NCBI GenBank assembly: GCA_026122225.1
Contig: JANEZZ010001895.1
Span: 1-64,000 of the forward strand
Length of the DNA: 64,000 bases
Direction of reading: 5' to 3'
From: Heloderma charlesbogerti
Lineage: Eukaryota; Chordata; Lepidosauria; Squamata; Helodermatidae
Shown here piece by piece: positions 1 to 12,100 of the stretch. Made by a program: the position numbers and the translations under genes. Every line of letters begins with the position of its first letter. Position 1 is the first letter of the stretch. The notes beneath the pieces were generated by a model. The model made no database searches. It saw only the letters and a list, made by a program, of their open reading frames with translations, and had not been told where the DNA came from.

Positions 1-143
1 AGTTAGATTCAGAAGAAGTTAATCAACTGATCAAAACACTTAGATGTCCAGACTGTAATACTGATATTACATTTGAGAGAAGTCCTCAACAAATTGCTGA
101 CATAATGGAAGAAGCAAGGTTACGTCTCTTAACTGCACAAATA
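1..143 (+). CDS. SLC9C1: SLC9C1 exon a (linker after exchanger domain), 5' edge at window start
   Basis: The frame begins at base 3 (TTA GAT TCA) and encodes 47 residues with a C-P-D-C motif ([11 protein letters not shown]) and a helical [12 protein letters not shown] end. Bases 1-2 are AG, so this could be the exact acceptor or the exon could run upstream. The donor is GTTCGT at 144, which is weak, but it leaves phase 0 and joins cleanly to the next exon (AQI/ASYQ). A donor at 148 would break the next frame. Confidence 0.85.
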
Positions 144-3100
144 GTTCGTATTTTTTATTCTCTTGGCCCTTTATTCTAATTTCAGCACTTAGCATGATTA
201 AGCATATGATGATGCTTCAAGAAAAAATATCCTAGCTCCTGAGAACCCTTGAATCTTAAGATGTATACTTAAGTATGAATTGAAAATACATTCTCTCAGA
301 TATGTTCCACAGCTATTAAAATAAATAGAATTTTAGTTACCCCATAATTAAGAAAGAACAAGCCTTTTATTTATGTGCCCTTTATTACTATCTTCTTAAT
401 CCTAGAAATAAATTCTTTGTGAATCTGAGGATTGGGTCTAATGTTAGGTTATAAACATGAAGCTTCTTAGAAGTCACTCCTTTGCTATAGGATGCATGTT
501 TAGAGAATTTTATGTATTATGGATCAACTATTCCATAATACACTTTCCCTGCCTGTTTTATATTTGTAATCAAAGCAGTTGAGGAGTGGGAACTAATCTA
601 AAATACATGGTGTGTTTGTGTCATAAAAGATACTACTTCTGAGAACCACTTGTACTCCCTAATGCGCCATGAAATCTTTTAAACTGGACTACTACAGCAA
701 TATATTATATTTTTCTGAGTGTTTTGGCCATAATCCAGAGGAACCCAGTGTGTGTATGCATCTAGAGCTTTAAAAATAAATCTCACTGTACCATCTCCCA
801 ACTATAATTTCAAAACTTTTAACATTCTTCCTCTAGTAACATTTTCCCTCTATTCTCTGAATATAAAATTGATCTGGTGCTAGGAGGTACTTTGACAAAG
901 CTAGAGACTGCAGCCATTAAAAAAAATCATCTGCATTTCCGAGCACAGTTTTATCAATGCTTAAAGAAAAAGAGTGGCAAACAGCAGCATGGCTGACAGA
1001 TGTGCCACTCCTAATGCAAGGCTATCCTAAGTATGTATGGAAAATCATGCTGTTATTGTAGTCCTGGGACTACAGGCTTAAATGCATATAGGACATGCTG
1101 TGGTTTTTCATGGTTTCTGTGCAGTCCACGCACAGGTTATGTTTGGAACTTTCTATAAGCAGGGAAGCATTTATGTGGGAAGCCCACCCTCACCCTCAGT
1201 GCACATGCTCAAGGCTTCGGCATTCCCAGTCAGTTTTTTTTGACCACTACTGTGATAGCATCATCAGGGATGTTCAATTTGCTCCTTTCCCTCATAACAT
1301 GAACTAGGCTTTCTTCTCTGTCTTCTTCTGGCAGACATTCCATGATGTTTGGCTTAGCCTCTCCCACTGGACAACAGGCAGAGTCCAGTTTAAAAGCCCT
1401 CTCCAGTGGGAGTGGCCTCCTAGCCTTCCCAGACCAGTCTTGCCTAGTATCAGCTACACATGGTCTATGCTGAGCTCTGTAAGCTCAGCAGTTAAAATTG
1501 GAATTTTCTTTGGCTTTTCTTTATGTTTTCATCTTTAGATTTTCTTGTGGTTTCCCCACTACCCCACCCCACTTTCCTACCTGAAATCCTAGGTGGGAAG
1601 CATGTGTGTGTGCTGAGAATAGGGGTAGGCCTGAGAGCTCCCCCCCCCCAGTCAAACACCATGTGGACTCCACACAAGGAGATCTGAAGACTGCACCACC
1701 CTGTCTCGGTCAGTGGGTATTCAGGTGCACATGCAACTGGTGTTAAGCTGGGCTGTTTGTTCTTTCCATTTGATAGGCAGCCGGACCAACAGGGCCTTCT
1801 CTTTTTAGCATCAAAAGTGTCTGCATGCCAGTGTGGACAGCCATGCTGTCCTAACCGGTTCCACAGACCCTCCCATTGTGCACATTGTTGGTGATAGCCT
1901 GGGCTGTGTTTCCACCAGCGATTTACTCCAACCTGGCTGCGTGGTGAGGTCTCTGTATTTCCGTGACGTCGTGGTCATTCAGCACCAGCCCTGCATTTTA
2001 ATGCGGAAAAACTGCTTCTTCTGAGACTGATTATAGTCCGACTTTTCTGGCTTACTTTGGCTCTGTTACTAACCTGTTTCCACAACCACACTGGGTTCAG
2101 TATCATAGTCCTTCCCATGGGGTGTCTAGCCCAGCCTTTGTGGGTGTGTTGCTCTGACCTCAGTGATCCAACCCTTTCTCTCCCTGTTTTCTGGAAGTTT
2201 CATCACTGTTTTGGAGCAGGATGACAAGGGACCAACTTTTAAAACATCATTGAAAATAAGCACCAGAACACAGCCCATGACCCCAGTCAAGGGGTGTTTT
2301 CTCCCATTGTGCTGAATGAGGCCTGCGCTCTCAATGACCGCAGAAATAACAGAGAAGCCCCTCAATTGACACTGCACATATCAAAGCCCAATTCCTTAAA
2401 TGCGATTAAGCGCGATTTCGAGACCCTGGTACATTTCCTTAGGATGTAACTCCTTCACAGCTTCCATATAGAGATCCTGTGTGCTAAAATGGAGGCTGGG
2501 TTCCATCTCTTTCCCACAAGAAATCCATTAGTGTCTCCTCCCATTGCAGTTGATGAGGCTTGCCTTTGAATGCCCACATCAGAACTTAAAGAGATTCCCC
2601 CTCAATTAAAATAGCACACTTTAAAGCCCAATTCCTTAAGCGCGATTAAGTGACCAAGCAGGATTACGAGGCTCTGATGAATTGCCTTTGGAAGAAAGGA
2701 CTTCACAGCTTCATTCTACAGATCCCACAGGTTACAATGGGGGCTGGTTTCTGTCTTTGTGTTTACTGTAGAGATGTCAGCGAATTCCACGACGGATCTC
2801 GGTGAGGCCGAATGCCAGTGCATTCGGCCCCCCATAATCCGTCGCGGAACGAAGCCCCCGCCCCCCCAACCCACGAAAGGCGCGCAAAACGGAGCACTTA
2901 CCTGCTCCTGTCCGCACTGCTTTGCGAATGGCGGCTGTCCTGCGGCCGTCATTTGCTTCCTCCTCTTCAAGCTGTGATAGGCTACGTAAATACTTAACGT
3001 AGCCTATCACGGCTAACGCAGAGACGCCATTTGCGTCCCTGCGGAAGCCGTGATAGGCTACGTAAGTATTTACGTAGCCTATCTCGGCAGGGGGAAATTT

Positions 3101-6100
3101 TTAAAAAAAATTTACATAGCCTATCACAGCTCAATACAGGGACGCAAATGGCGGTGGCTACGACAGTTGCCATTTGCATCCCTGCAGGGCTGCCCAGTGG
3201 CCGGATGTCCGGCTGCAGGCAGCCGGAGCCGGCCGGCGGCTCCGCAGCTTGGCCACAGAGCAGAGCTGGCCGGACAACATTCCGGGGGGAGGGACGGAGC
3301 GCCTCCCCCCCATTGCGGATGACCCTCAGCGGAGCAAGGTAAGGGATTTGTACATCCCTAGTTTACTGCTCTCTTTCCCCCAACAAACCCATTACCGTCT
3401 TGTCAGAAGTAACTCCCATTGTGGTCAATGAGGTCCTCTGGGTTAAAATGGGGGCTGGTTTCCCTCTTTGTGTGTCCCCCCCCCTTCCCCAGCACAAGAT
3501 ATGTGTGTCTACTTGGAAGTAACTCCCACTGTGCTCAATGAGGCTTGCTCCTGAAATGCAGGTGCATCTGGAAAGGAGAAAGTGGAGGGGTGGGGGGGAG
3601 CCTCTCTTCATAGCAAAGCTGATTCCTTTTAAAAAATCCAGTACTCCTCCATTAGCGTCTCCTTCAGTTGTCCTGGAAACACGGCCGAGGAGGTGGGAAC
3701 ACTGATGAGGTAATCAGACCCAACCCAGATGCCACCCAGCCATCAAGAAAATAATTAGGTTAGAGCTCAGTGGAAACAGCACAGAGCCCCATGCTACAGC
3801 AATGATAAGCCGGGTCTTTAAGGGCTGTGAAAACAGGAAAAGGAGAAGATGCAACTCGGGAAACATCGCAACAAAGGTGCAAACGAAGTGAAGCCGATAG
3901 CATGGAAACACGTCCTTGGTTTATGCACTCTGCCCACTCAGGTGGTAGCCAGGCTGCCAGAGATGCCTTTTTGGCACAAAAAGCACCTAGACTAGCAGTG
4001 TCAAGCCCCTGCATCCAAGGTCTGGGATGCCAGGAATTGCTGCTGCCCTCTGCCTGCCTACATCTAGCCAGGGCCCAGGCAAGGCTTACAGTCAAGTTAC
4101 CAACAACAACAACAACCCACCTCAAAAATGACTGAGAGAGCAAAAGCAGCAGCACTTGGGGAAGGCTCCTTCAAGGCAGTCCCACAGCAATGACCATCAA
4201 ACACTTTGGGAATAGTGAGTTGTGCTGGGGGTTCCACCCATCTCTGTCCATTAAAGCCAGAACTTAGTGGGAATCAGGCCCACCATTCTGAAGTCTCAGT
4301 AGGACTGGATGTGAAGAAAGAGGGGAAATTTTTGGAAGAGGATATGAATCTGCCTTGCCCAGCTAAGAGTGACTGTTCCCCTTAGATCAGTTACCTACAA
4401 CGCTAGCTGAGACAATCCATACCTTATAGCTGGAGATAATAGTAAAAAGCCCCTCTGCCAAGGCTGTGCCAAGGGGGCAAGGTAGTCTTAGTCCACAGCG
4501 GCCTCCAAACCTCTAACTGTACCCTTTCCTGAAGTTATGGATAGGGTGAGGAAGGCAGAATGGACCAACATGGCCAAGGGGAAACCATCACTCAGGGCCA
4601 CTAACAAAATCTATTCCCTTCTGGAGGAGGTCATGGAGATTCTCAAGGTTCAGGTGATGGATGCTCCCATTGCAACTCTTGCTTCTTCTGTCATTCTCAC
4701 TGGGGGCATGTCCCGCTCATGGGGGAGCCAAGGTTGGAGAAAGTCCTAACACAGAGTCAGAGGCAGTCTAAGCCAGCAGGATTCACACAAAAAGCACAGC
4801 ACCAGGCAAGGATGGGTACAAACATGAAGTCAACAGGCAATCTTAAGGTCAAGGCCAGCAAGGCTCAAACAGTACCAGGCAACAAAGAGTTCAAACATAA
4901 AGTCACAAGGTGATCCAGGATCTACTCACAGGACGTCCACTGGAGGGAGGGCTAGGAAGTCAGAGGCAAGGTAATCAGGGAACAGAGCTGGTGTAAAGAC
5001 ATTGTCCCAGTAGCCTTCCCTGCCTACGACTGAGGCTTGTAAGCTGGAGCTTCCAGAGCCCCATCAAGGACTCAGCTGCAGCATATCAGAGGCTTCTGGA
5101 AGATGTCTTCCTTGTGAGGAGGGCTCTGCTGACAATGAGCCCTTTACTCATGAGGAGCCTTCCTTTACAGTGGGTACTTCTTCTCACAGTGATCATTCTG
5201 ACCTGCTTCTCTTGGGGACTAGGTTGTCACTCGGCCCCCCGTTTCGGAGGCAGAGCTCCCCTTCTCCTTTGAGGATGGACCCCCATGACCATATCCCCCA
5301 AGGGCCAGGTCTTCTGAAATGGCCTACTCCTCATTGTGGTTTGTCTCTGGGAGCTCTAGTACCTCCTCTGAAGAGGACTCCTCCAATGGGAACATGACAC
5401 CACTTCCCTCCCCACGATTGCGCCTGACAGATTTGTGGTGTTAGCTTTTCCAGGAATCAGTGATGGCAACCTCCCATGATAGTTCTTCAGGGCTGTGACC
5501 CTTTGAATCAATGAGATATTGGAGGTGGCTGCTGTGGGAGAGAGTTTAAGGGCACAATCCTATCCATATTTAGGCAGAAAAACGTCCTACAACTCCCAGC
5601 ATCCCTCCAGCCAGCCATGGTGGCTGGGCCATGCTGGAAATTGTAGGACTTTTTTCTGTCTAAACACTTAATGGGATTTCAACCTCAGATGCAGGCCACA
5701 TCGTATTCTTCTTCTCCTTCTAAGATCACTGGAGGTGATGGGGCTGGTTGGCCAGAGAAAGGATGGTCCAGTGTGGCAGGAGCCAAAAAATGGAACATGG
5801 GATGAATGCACAGGGATGGTGGCAATGGCAAGTGTTAGGTAACTGGGTTAATCTGAGTAGTCATGGGAAAGGAGCCTATGAAGTGGACGTCTAGTTTACA
5901 GCTTGGCTAGCATGTCAGCTGCGGTGGCTTAGTGGTTAAGACGCTGAACTGCAGTCTGGAAGGTCGTCGGCAGATCAGCAGTTCGAGACCCGAGTGCTGC
6001 GTGACGGAGTGAGTTCCCGTCTTCAGTCCCAGCTTCTGCCAACCTAGCAGTTCGAAAGCAAGAAATTGCAAGTAGATAAATAGGTACCGCCTCAGCGGGA

Positions 6101-9100
6101 AAGGTAGCAGCGTTCCGTGCACCTCGGTGTTCAGTCATGCCGGCCACATGACCACGGAAGCGTCTTCAGACAGCGCTAGCTCTTCGGCTTAGAAACGGGG
6201 ATGAGCACCGCACCCTAGAGTCGGACACGACTGGTTGGGGACACCTTTACCTTTTTAGCATGTCAGCAGATGATGAGTGGACAGTCATATTTGATCCCCA
6301 GCCTGCAAGGGGCGGGGGCGGGGTCCCAGTTGCCATTTCTTATTTGCAAAATATTTATTTGATTGCTTGGATTGGTCCGGTTGCTCCTGTAAGAGCAGAT
6401 GTAAGGCCTGAAGTCCTTGGTCAGCTGCCAGAATGGAGTATGGTGAGATGCTGTATGTGGATATTTTTGCCATCTTCTATAACAAGCAATGCCACCTGTT
6501 CTGCAGCAGAGTGAGAGTGGATCCGAGGTCTTTGGTGGATGCCTTTTGCTATAGGTGGATCAGTCCTACTAATCCTGCTCATCACGGGTTCAATCGCCAA
6601 GATACAACAGGACAGGGCAACTGTATCCTTGTCATTCTTTGGTGGCTGAGAGGTCCTGCTCCTCCTCTCCCCATATGACTATTATTGCCAGCTGTAGGAT
6701 ACAGTAGGCCCGCTGTCCTGGAATTGAGGCAAAATCATCTATCCCAACATCCTCAGGCACAAGCTGACACCAAGTTTCATGCCAGCCTTCCTAGAGGAGG
6801 TAGAATTGGTGCTGGAAGTGGCATTTAAGGCATCCACTCAAACCTCCTACTTGGCAAAGTGGTCTTGGTTTCTGATGTTTGTAGTGCAGCATGAGTTTGG
6901 TGGATGGATGTGCCCCATATAAGATATTTTTACAATGTCTTAAGACTGAGGGTCTTGTATTTACTTCTGTTAATGTTTATTTAGCACTGTCTCCATTTGC
7001 ACTGTCCTGTTCACAGATACTGCGTTTTCTCACTTGGTGGGGCGTTTTATGAAGGCCTTGCTTAACCTCTACCCTCCTGTTAGAGCACCCCTGCCTACTT
7101 GGAGCCTCTCTGTGGTACTTGCTCAATTAGTGGCCAAGCTATATGATCTCTTAGCTTCCTGTGACTATCTGCTGACTTACAAAGTCACGTTTTTGTGGCC
7201 ATCACCTCAGCTAGAATAGCTAGTGTACTTCATATGCTGCACTTAGACTCCTTGTATTTGGCCTTAGATAGGCTGAAGCAGGATGTTTATTTTTTTCCTT
7301 AAGATGTTTTTTGTGTTTCACCTTAATCAAGACTTGGTTCTCCTAATTTTCTCCCTCCCCCCAATTGCTGCTCACTATTGGAACTGTCCTTCCACACCTT
7401 GGATGCCTGGCGAGCACTTGCAATTTACTTGTACAGGACTACAGGATTCAGTCAGACTGTTCCTTTGCTATGAGGATCCCAGGAATGGTCTTCCAGTCTC
7501 CACCCAGTGTTTTCCCCACTGGATTTCATTTTCTGTTAAGTTCTGCTACGAATTGGCCAGACCTTTCCTTTGTGGTGTGTAGCGTGCAGACTCCACCAGG
7601 GCCATTGCATCCTCTACAGCTTTCCTCAAGGGAATGTCTGCTAGAGCTTCGTTGTGCTGCTGATTGGTTGTAGGCTCAACATTTGTCTAGCCCTATAGAC
7701 TTGTTCAGGTTTGGACAGTCAGTTTGCTGTTCTCCCAGATACCACAAAGGAAAAACACACACCAGGCTATCTGTAACTAGTTATTTGAGGGGAGTTGAGA
7801 CCCCACCCCCATGCACTGCTTACTTCTCTGTAGCTTCACCTTGCCCAGTGCTCTTTTCCCAGCCAGGCTAATACATGATTCTGGAGATCTAAGGGGAAAC
7901 GTGCCTGGGAAGAAAGGCTGTGATCAGGGAGAGGGTTTTATTATCTGCCAGCTGAGCACCCCATTTGCTCTAAAAACTGGCCACACACATGCTTTATAGA
8001 TATTGGGGCTGACCCAGTTTTAAACAAATAGGTCTGCCACCATCCCATCTAGTTTGGGGCTTGGGTTTAGAATGAAGTCCAAAAGTTGACTTAATTATTT
8101 AATTAAATATTATCAACTGGGTCATTTGATGATTGCAACATCTAGTGGTGACTTGCATGTGTGAATTATGTGACCTCACAGATCAGCACCACACGTAAAG
8201 CTTTCATCACCTCAGACAATGCTTTTCAATGGAGTAGGCTGATTCAGCAGTGAATTTTCAGCATCAAAGGATAAGTGTGTGTGCTTGTGTCGAGGCTATT
8301 GCATAGGTATGTTGAGTGGGTACATATTGCTATACAAATAAAGAAATCAGTAATTCTGTCTTTTGATTTATTCAGCAACTATTCCATTTGTCAAAATATA
8401 GGCCAGTTATCAGAAGCAATACAACAGTGGAATGCTGAACCAAGATGCTGCCCAAACATTAATAGGTGCAGCAGAAAGCTACGTTGATATTGAAGGAAAG
8501 TAAGTGTTTCATTTTGATCAAAGAAAAAGACATCTGAATTATTTTTTAAATTGCACCTATGGGGTTGGATCCAACTGTGGGGAGTTCCCTGTCCTCTCCT
8601 CCCCCTGGCAGCTCCCTGTGCGTGCCCCAAGTCTACTCCACAGGGTCCTCCAACCGTCCAGAACAGGTTTGTAGGCCCACAGTGGGCTGCAGCAGAGTGG
8701 GAAGTCTGTTCCACTAGCAGAAGGACACAGTTGGATCCAACCCGTGGTTTCTTAAATAATCATTATAACTAGACATGTGCCCGAACCACAAGACTCAGTT
8801 CAGCTCATGATTTGGGTGATTCGGTAAGAGACCCACACACCATAAAGAATACAGTGAGACAGAATGGTGAAGTATATAATAGTAAATTACTGACATACAC
8901 AATAGTAATAAAAGAAGGGAAAACACAGAAGGGAAAAAGACTGAACAGCATGTTATGCTTAATGATTCCAAAACATTATTTAAAAGGCTCAGTTTTTCAA
9001 ACCTTCCATTTTTCTTTGCTTCCATACCTATTTCTTTCATCTGTTCATCATAGTATGGGCATGCAACCTCCCTTTATGAGCTCTTCCATAGAGAATTAAC

Positions 9101-12100
9101 ACTCTGAGGGGAGAGAGTAGTACAGCCTTTTCTTTGACTGCTAACTGTCTCATTATTGCTGTTCTTTAAACATGTCGCAGAACCCGCATCTGCAGCATGC
9201 CGCTTCATTTGTAGCACTATAATATAGCTAGGTTTTGAAATTATTGTGAAAAGAGTCATCAGGACAAAGTAAACTACTCTTACAGAGAGAAATCTGAGAG
9301 GAACTGGCAGGTACATATGTAGTAAAGTGAATGACTAATCTGCTTCTTGTACAGTCTTTCAATCAAACGTTTCTCTATGTGCCTCTTTGCACACTATTGT
9401 TCACAGTTTTTAGTTACTATTAGGTCACTTGATCATAGAATGAATTGGTTCCTGTGATAGGTGTTGAAGGGTGCTCTTGATTTTCAGTCCAGCTTGGGAA
9501 GCAGGTTGACTCCTCCCCCTGGAGAGGAAAAGATCCAGAAGTAGACCCTGCCTACTTACTCCAGGAGGAGGAACCATCCCAAGGTGTTGAATGCCCTCCA
9601 TGACACTCAGAGAATAGAAATTCATGGTAAGAATTTTTTTTATTTTCTCTAGGTGTCCCCACTGAATAAGCTGTGGTGGATAGCAATCAGGTAGAGAGTC
9701 CCGTCCCATCTCCCTACCCCCACCCCCGGAATGTTTTCTCTAAGGACTTTTGCCAGGCTTTAAAAAAACAAAAAACAAAGAAATTTTAGCATAGATTTCA
9801 ACCTGCTTTCCTGCTTTTTTATTTTTCTTGTATTTTCATATTCTATTTTGAGGATTACACTGTATTCACAAGTTGGCTTCTATTTTCAGTTGTATATTAT
9901 TTTCATTATTCTAGATTTATGAATATTCATGAAGTAAAGACATATTGGGAAAGCAAAGGAATATTGGTAATAATGAAGAAATGGCTGTCTGATTGGGTTT
10001 ACTGTGTGAAAGATGAAACATCTAAGCTACCAAAGTTAGTATATAATAACGTTTGCTAAAATATGAATGAAGGAAAAGGTAGCATGTTTTCAAAATAAAA
10101 ATGTCATGTACAGTCTCATGTGATAGGATTAATAATAAAAATGTTGGACATAGCTGTCAAGGTCTGTTGCGAGTTTGGCCCAACAAATCAAGGTTCTAGG
10201 TTTGTGGAGAACCAGTTGTCAATCAGGTTGGGCAAGAGGTGAGAAATGTAGTCCCAGCCAGTCAGAGGTCAAGTCCCAAAATGGCAAGCAAAGATCTGAA
10301 GGGGCTGAAGCTCCCAATAGCAGGAGATCAAGTTCTAACATCAGGAAGTGAAGATGAGGAAGGACAAGATAGGCAAGTGATTGATTCCAAAGGCAGCCAT
10401 GTGGGGAAGGGAGCGGAAGATTATCCAGACATGGTCCCATCTGTTGAGACAAGTTGCTCAGAATGAGCAAGCTGGGAACTAAATTGGTCCTCAGGGTCGG
10501 CTGACAGTTCTAAATCACATGGTGGGATATATTGTAGCTGGGACGGTTTTTGGAGGCCTACAGTTCAGTCTGTGAGGCCGGTGGAGGAAACGCAGCCCTC
10601 ATGGCACAGAAGCTAAGGCATAGGAGCCTGTCTGCTGGGACTGTTGACTTTAGAAATCTGGCACCAGTCCATGCCCCTATGGATTCAGCTGCCCATAGAG
10701 GAAGGGATCAGTATACAGTTCAATTAAGACTTCTTTTCTTCTCTTCAGCTCAGTGCTGTGCTCCAGTCGTATGTACAGGATGTTTTCAGGCTCAGACAGG
10801 AGACTTCCCTGTGAGCTCCCCTCCCTGTACACTATGTTACATCCACTGCTTCCTTCCTTGCCTCCACCTCCTCCATTCCTACTGTCTCTGCCTTTTCAAT
10901 CCCGGCCTGTTTTAAAAGACCAGTTCTAAGCATGAAAGCTGCCCATGCCCTCCATTGACATATCTCTACCCTTTCTAGCGTGGATAATGAGGTTAAGGCT
11001 GTTGTAATGACAGTGATAGATGTAAGGGAGGAGGTGGAGTGCTATATTTAGCCAAACTTCTTTTGCCTCCTTACTTGAGCCCCAAACCTCTGGAGCAAGA
11101 AGATCAGTGTTGGTGAGACCAAAAGGAGCACGGGAGTCTTGCACTGCTCTTCCTCTACTACCACTCTGTGCTCTCCCTTTGTGCATAATAGGTGAGTGAC
11201 CCCGAGGGCATGTGCAGTGATGTATGGAAATCACCCTTTTCTCAATTGGAGCAGTACCCAGGGGTAGCAGAGGAAGCAGAGGATGACTCTCATGCACTGT
11301 GTTTCATTCCATGAGTTTTTACATATCTCCTTGGCATCTTCGGTTGTTGATGGACTCTTGCCTCTTGGTGGGTCTCAGCATGTTCTCTGACCATGTTGAT
11401 CACTGGCTATGTATGATATAAAAAAGCAGAAATTAATATAGTGATGTCAATTTTCTAAATAACTCAGTGGTAACTAACTCAAAAGTCAAAATCTTTTTTT
11501 CCCCTCCACAGAAACAAGTTGCTGAGGCTGTCCCACCAAATAGTGTTTATGGATGAATTTGAATATATAAGTACCATGATAACATATTTGAATTGCATAC
11601 CTATTGTTCTTCACTTTATACCAAGTGTTAATTCGTCATATCTTCCAGAACTAAAATTGTGCAACTACTATTTTTTGGGTTTATATATATTGGAAGCCTT
11701 ATTGAAGGTACTGACAATATAAAATATTGAAATGTTTATATTAATGGCAGTGTTAATTACTGACTTATATTTTTACAAAATGGAATTTGAATTTCATTTT
11801 GCCAAGAGTATGTAAAACTGTAGCTCTTGTTTCTTGGTGATACGAAACAGTACAATACTTTCCCTATATTAGTATCATCTTTTAGTTTTTCTATTCATTG
11901 TTTTTCTTCAGTTGATATTCTGATTCTCCCTATGATTTAAATGAAACAACTACAGTTGTTTAAGTTCTGCGTGGCTGCACAAATGTCGATAATTTACATC
12001 GTAGGCATGTTAGCATAGTGGCCTGTTTAAATAGGTGGCGTGGGCCAGGTGCCATTAGCCTAATTACCCAGCTAGGCATGGCTTGTTGTGTTGTCCAGGT

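Larger units (their letters stand above)
5440..6790 (-). pseudogene. Ty3/Gypsy pol remnant: integrase C-terminus plus chromodomain
   Basis: Read on the minus strand, going down in coordinate: LQAGDQI near 6290 (stop codon at the expected W), then after the [24 protein letters not shown] (5890-5830, GPY/F-like), [25 protein letters not shown], and after the MITE a chromodomain [18 protein letters not shown] (about 5535-5480). This is the order found in chromodomain-bearing Gypsy elements. Stops and two insertions (5550-5682, 5920-6255) kill it. The part above about 6480 is assigned only by position. Confidence 0.75.

Noticed and set aside
3760..4155. 131-codon minus-strand open frame
   Set aside because: No domain, no splice context and low-complexity leucine start. 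It is compatible with chance in GC-moderate intron.
5920..6010. tRNA gene
   Set aside because: A and B boxes are present but no cloverleaf closes. The body and tail are those of a SINE flanked by a 12-bp duplication.
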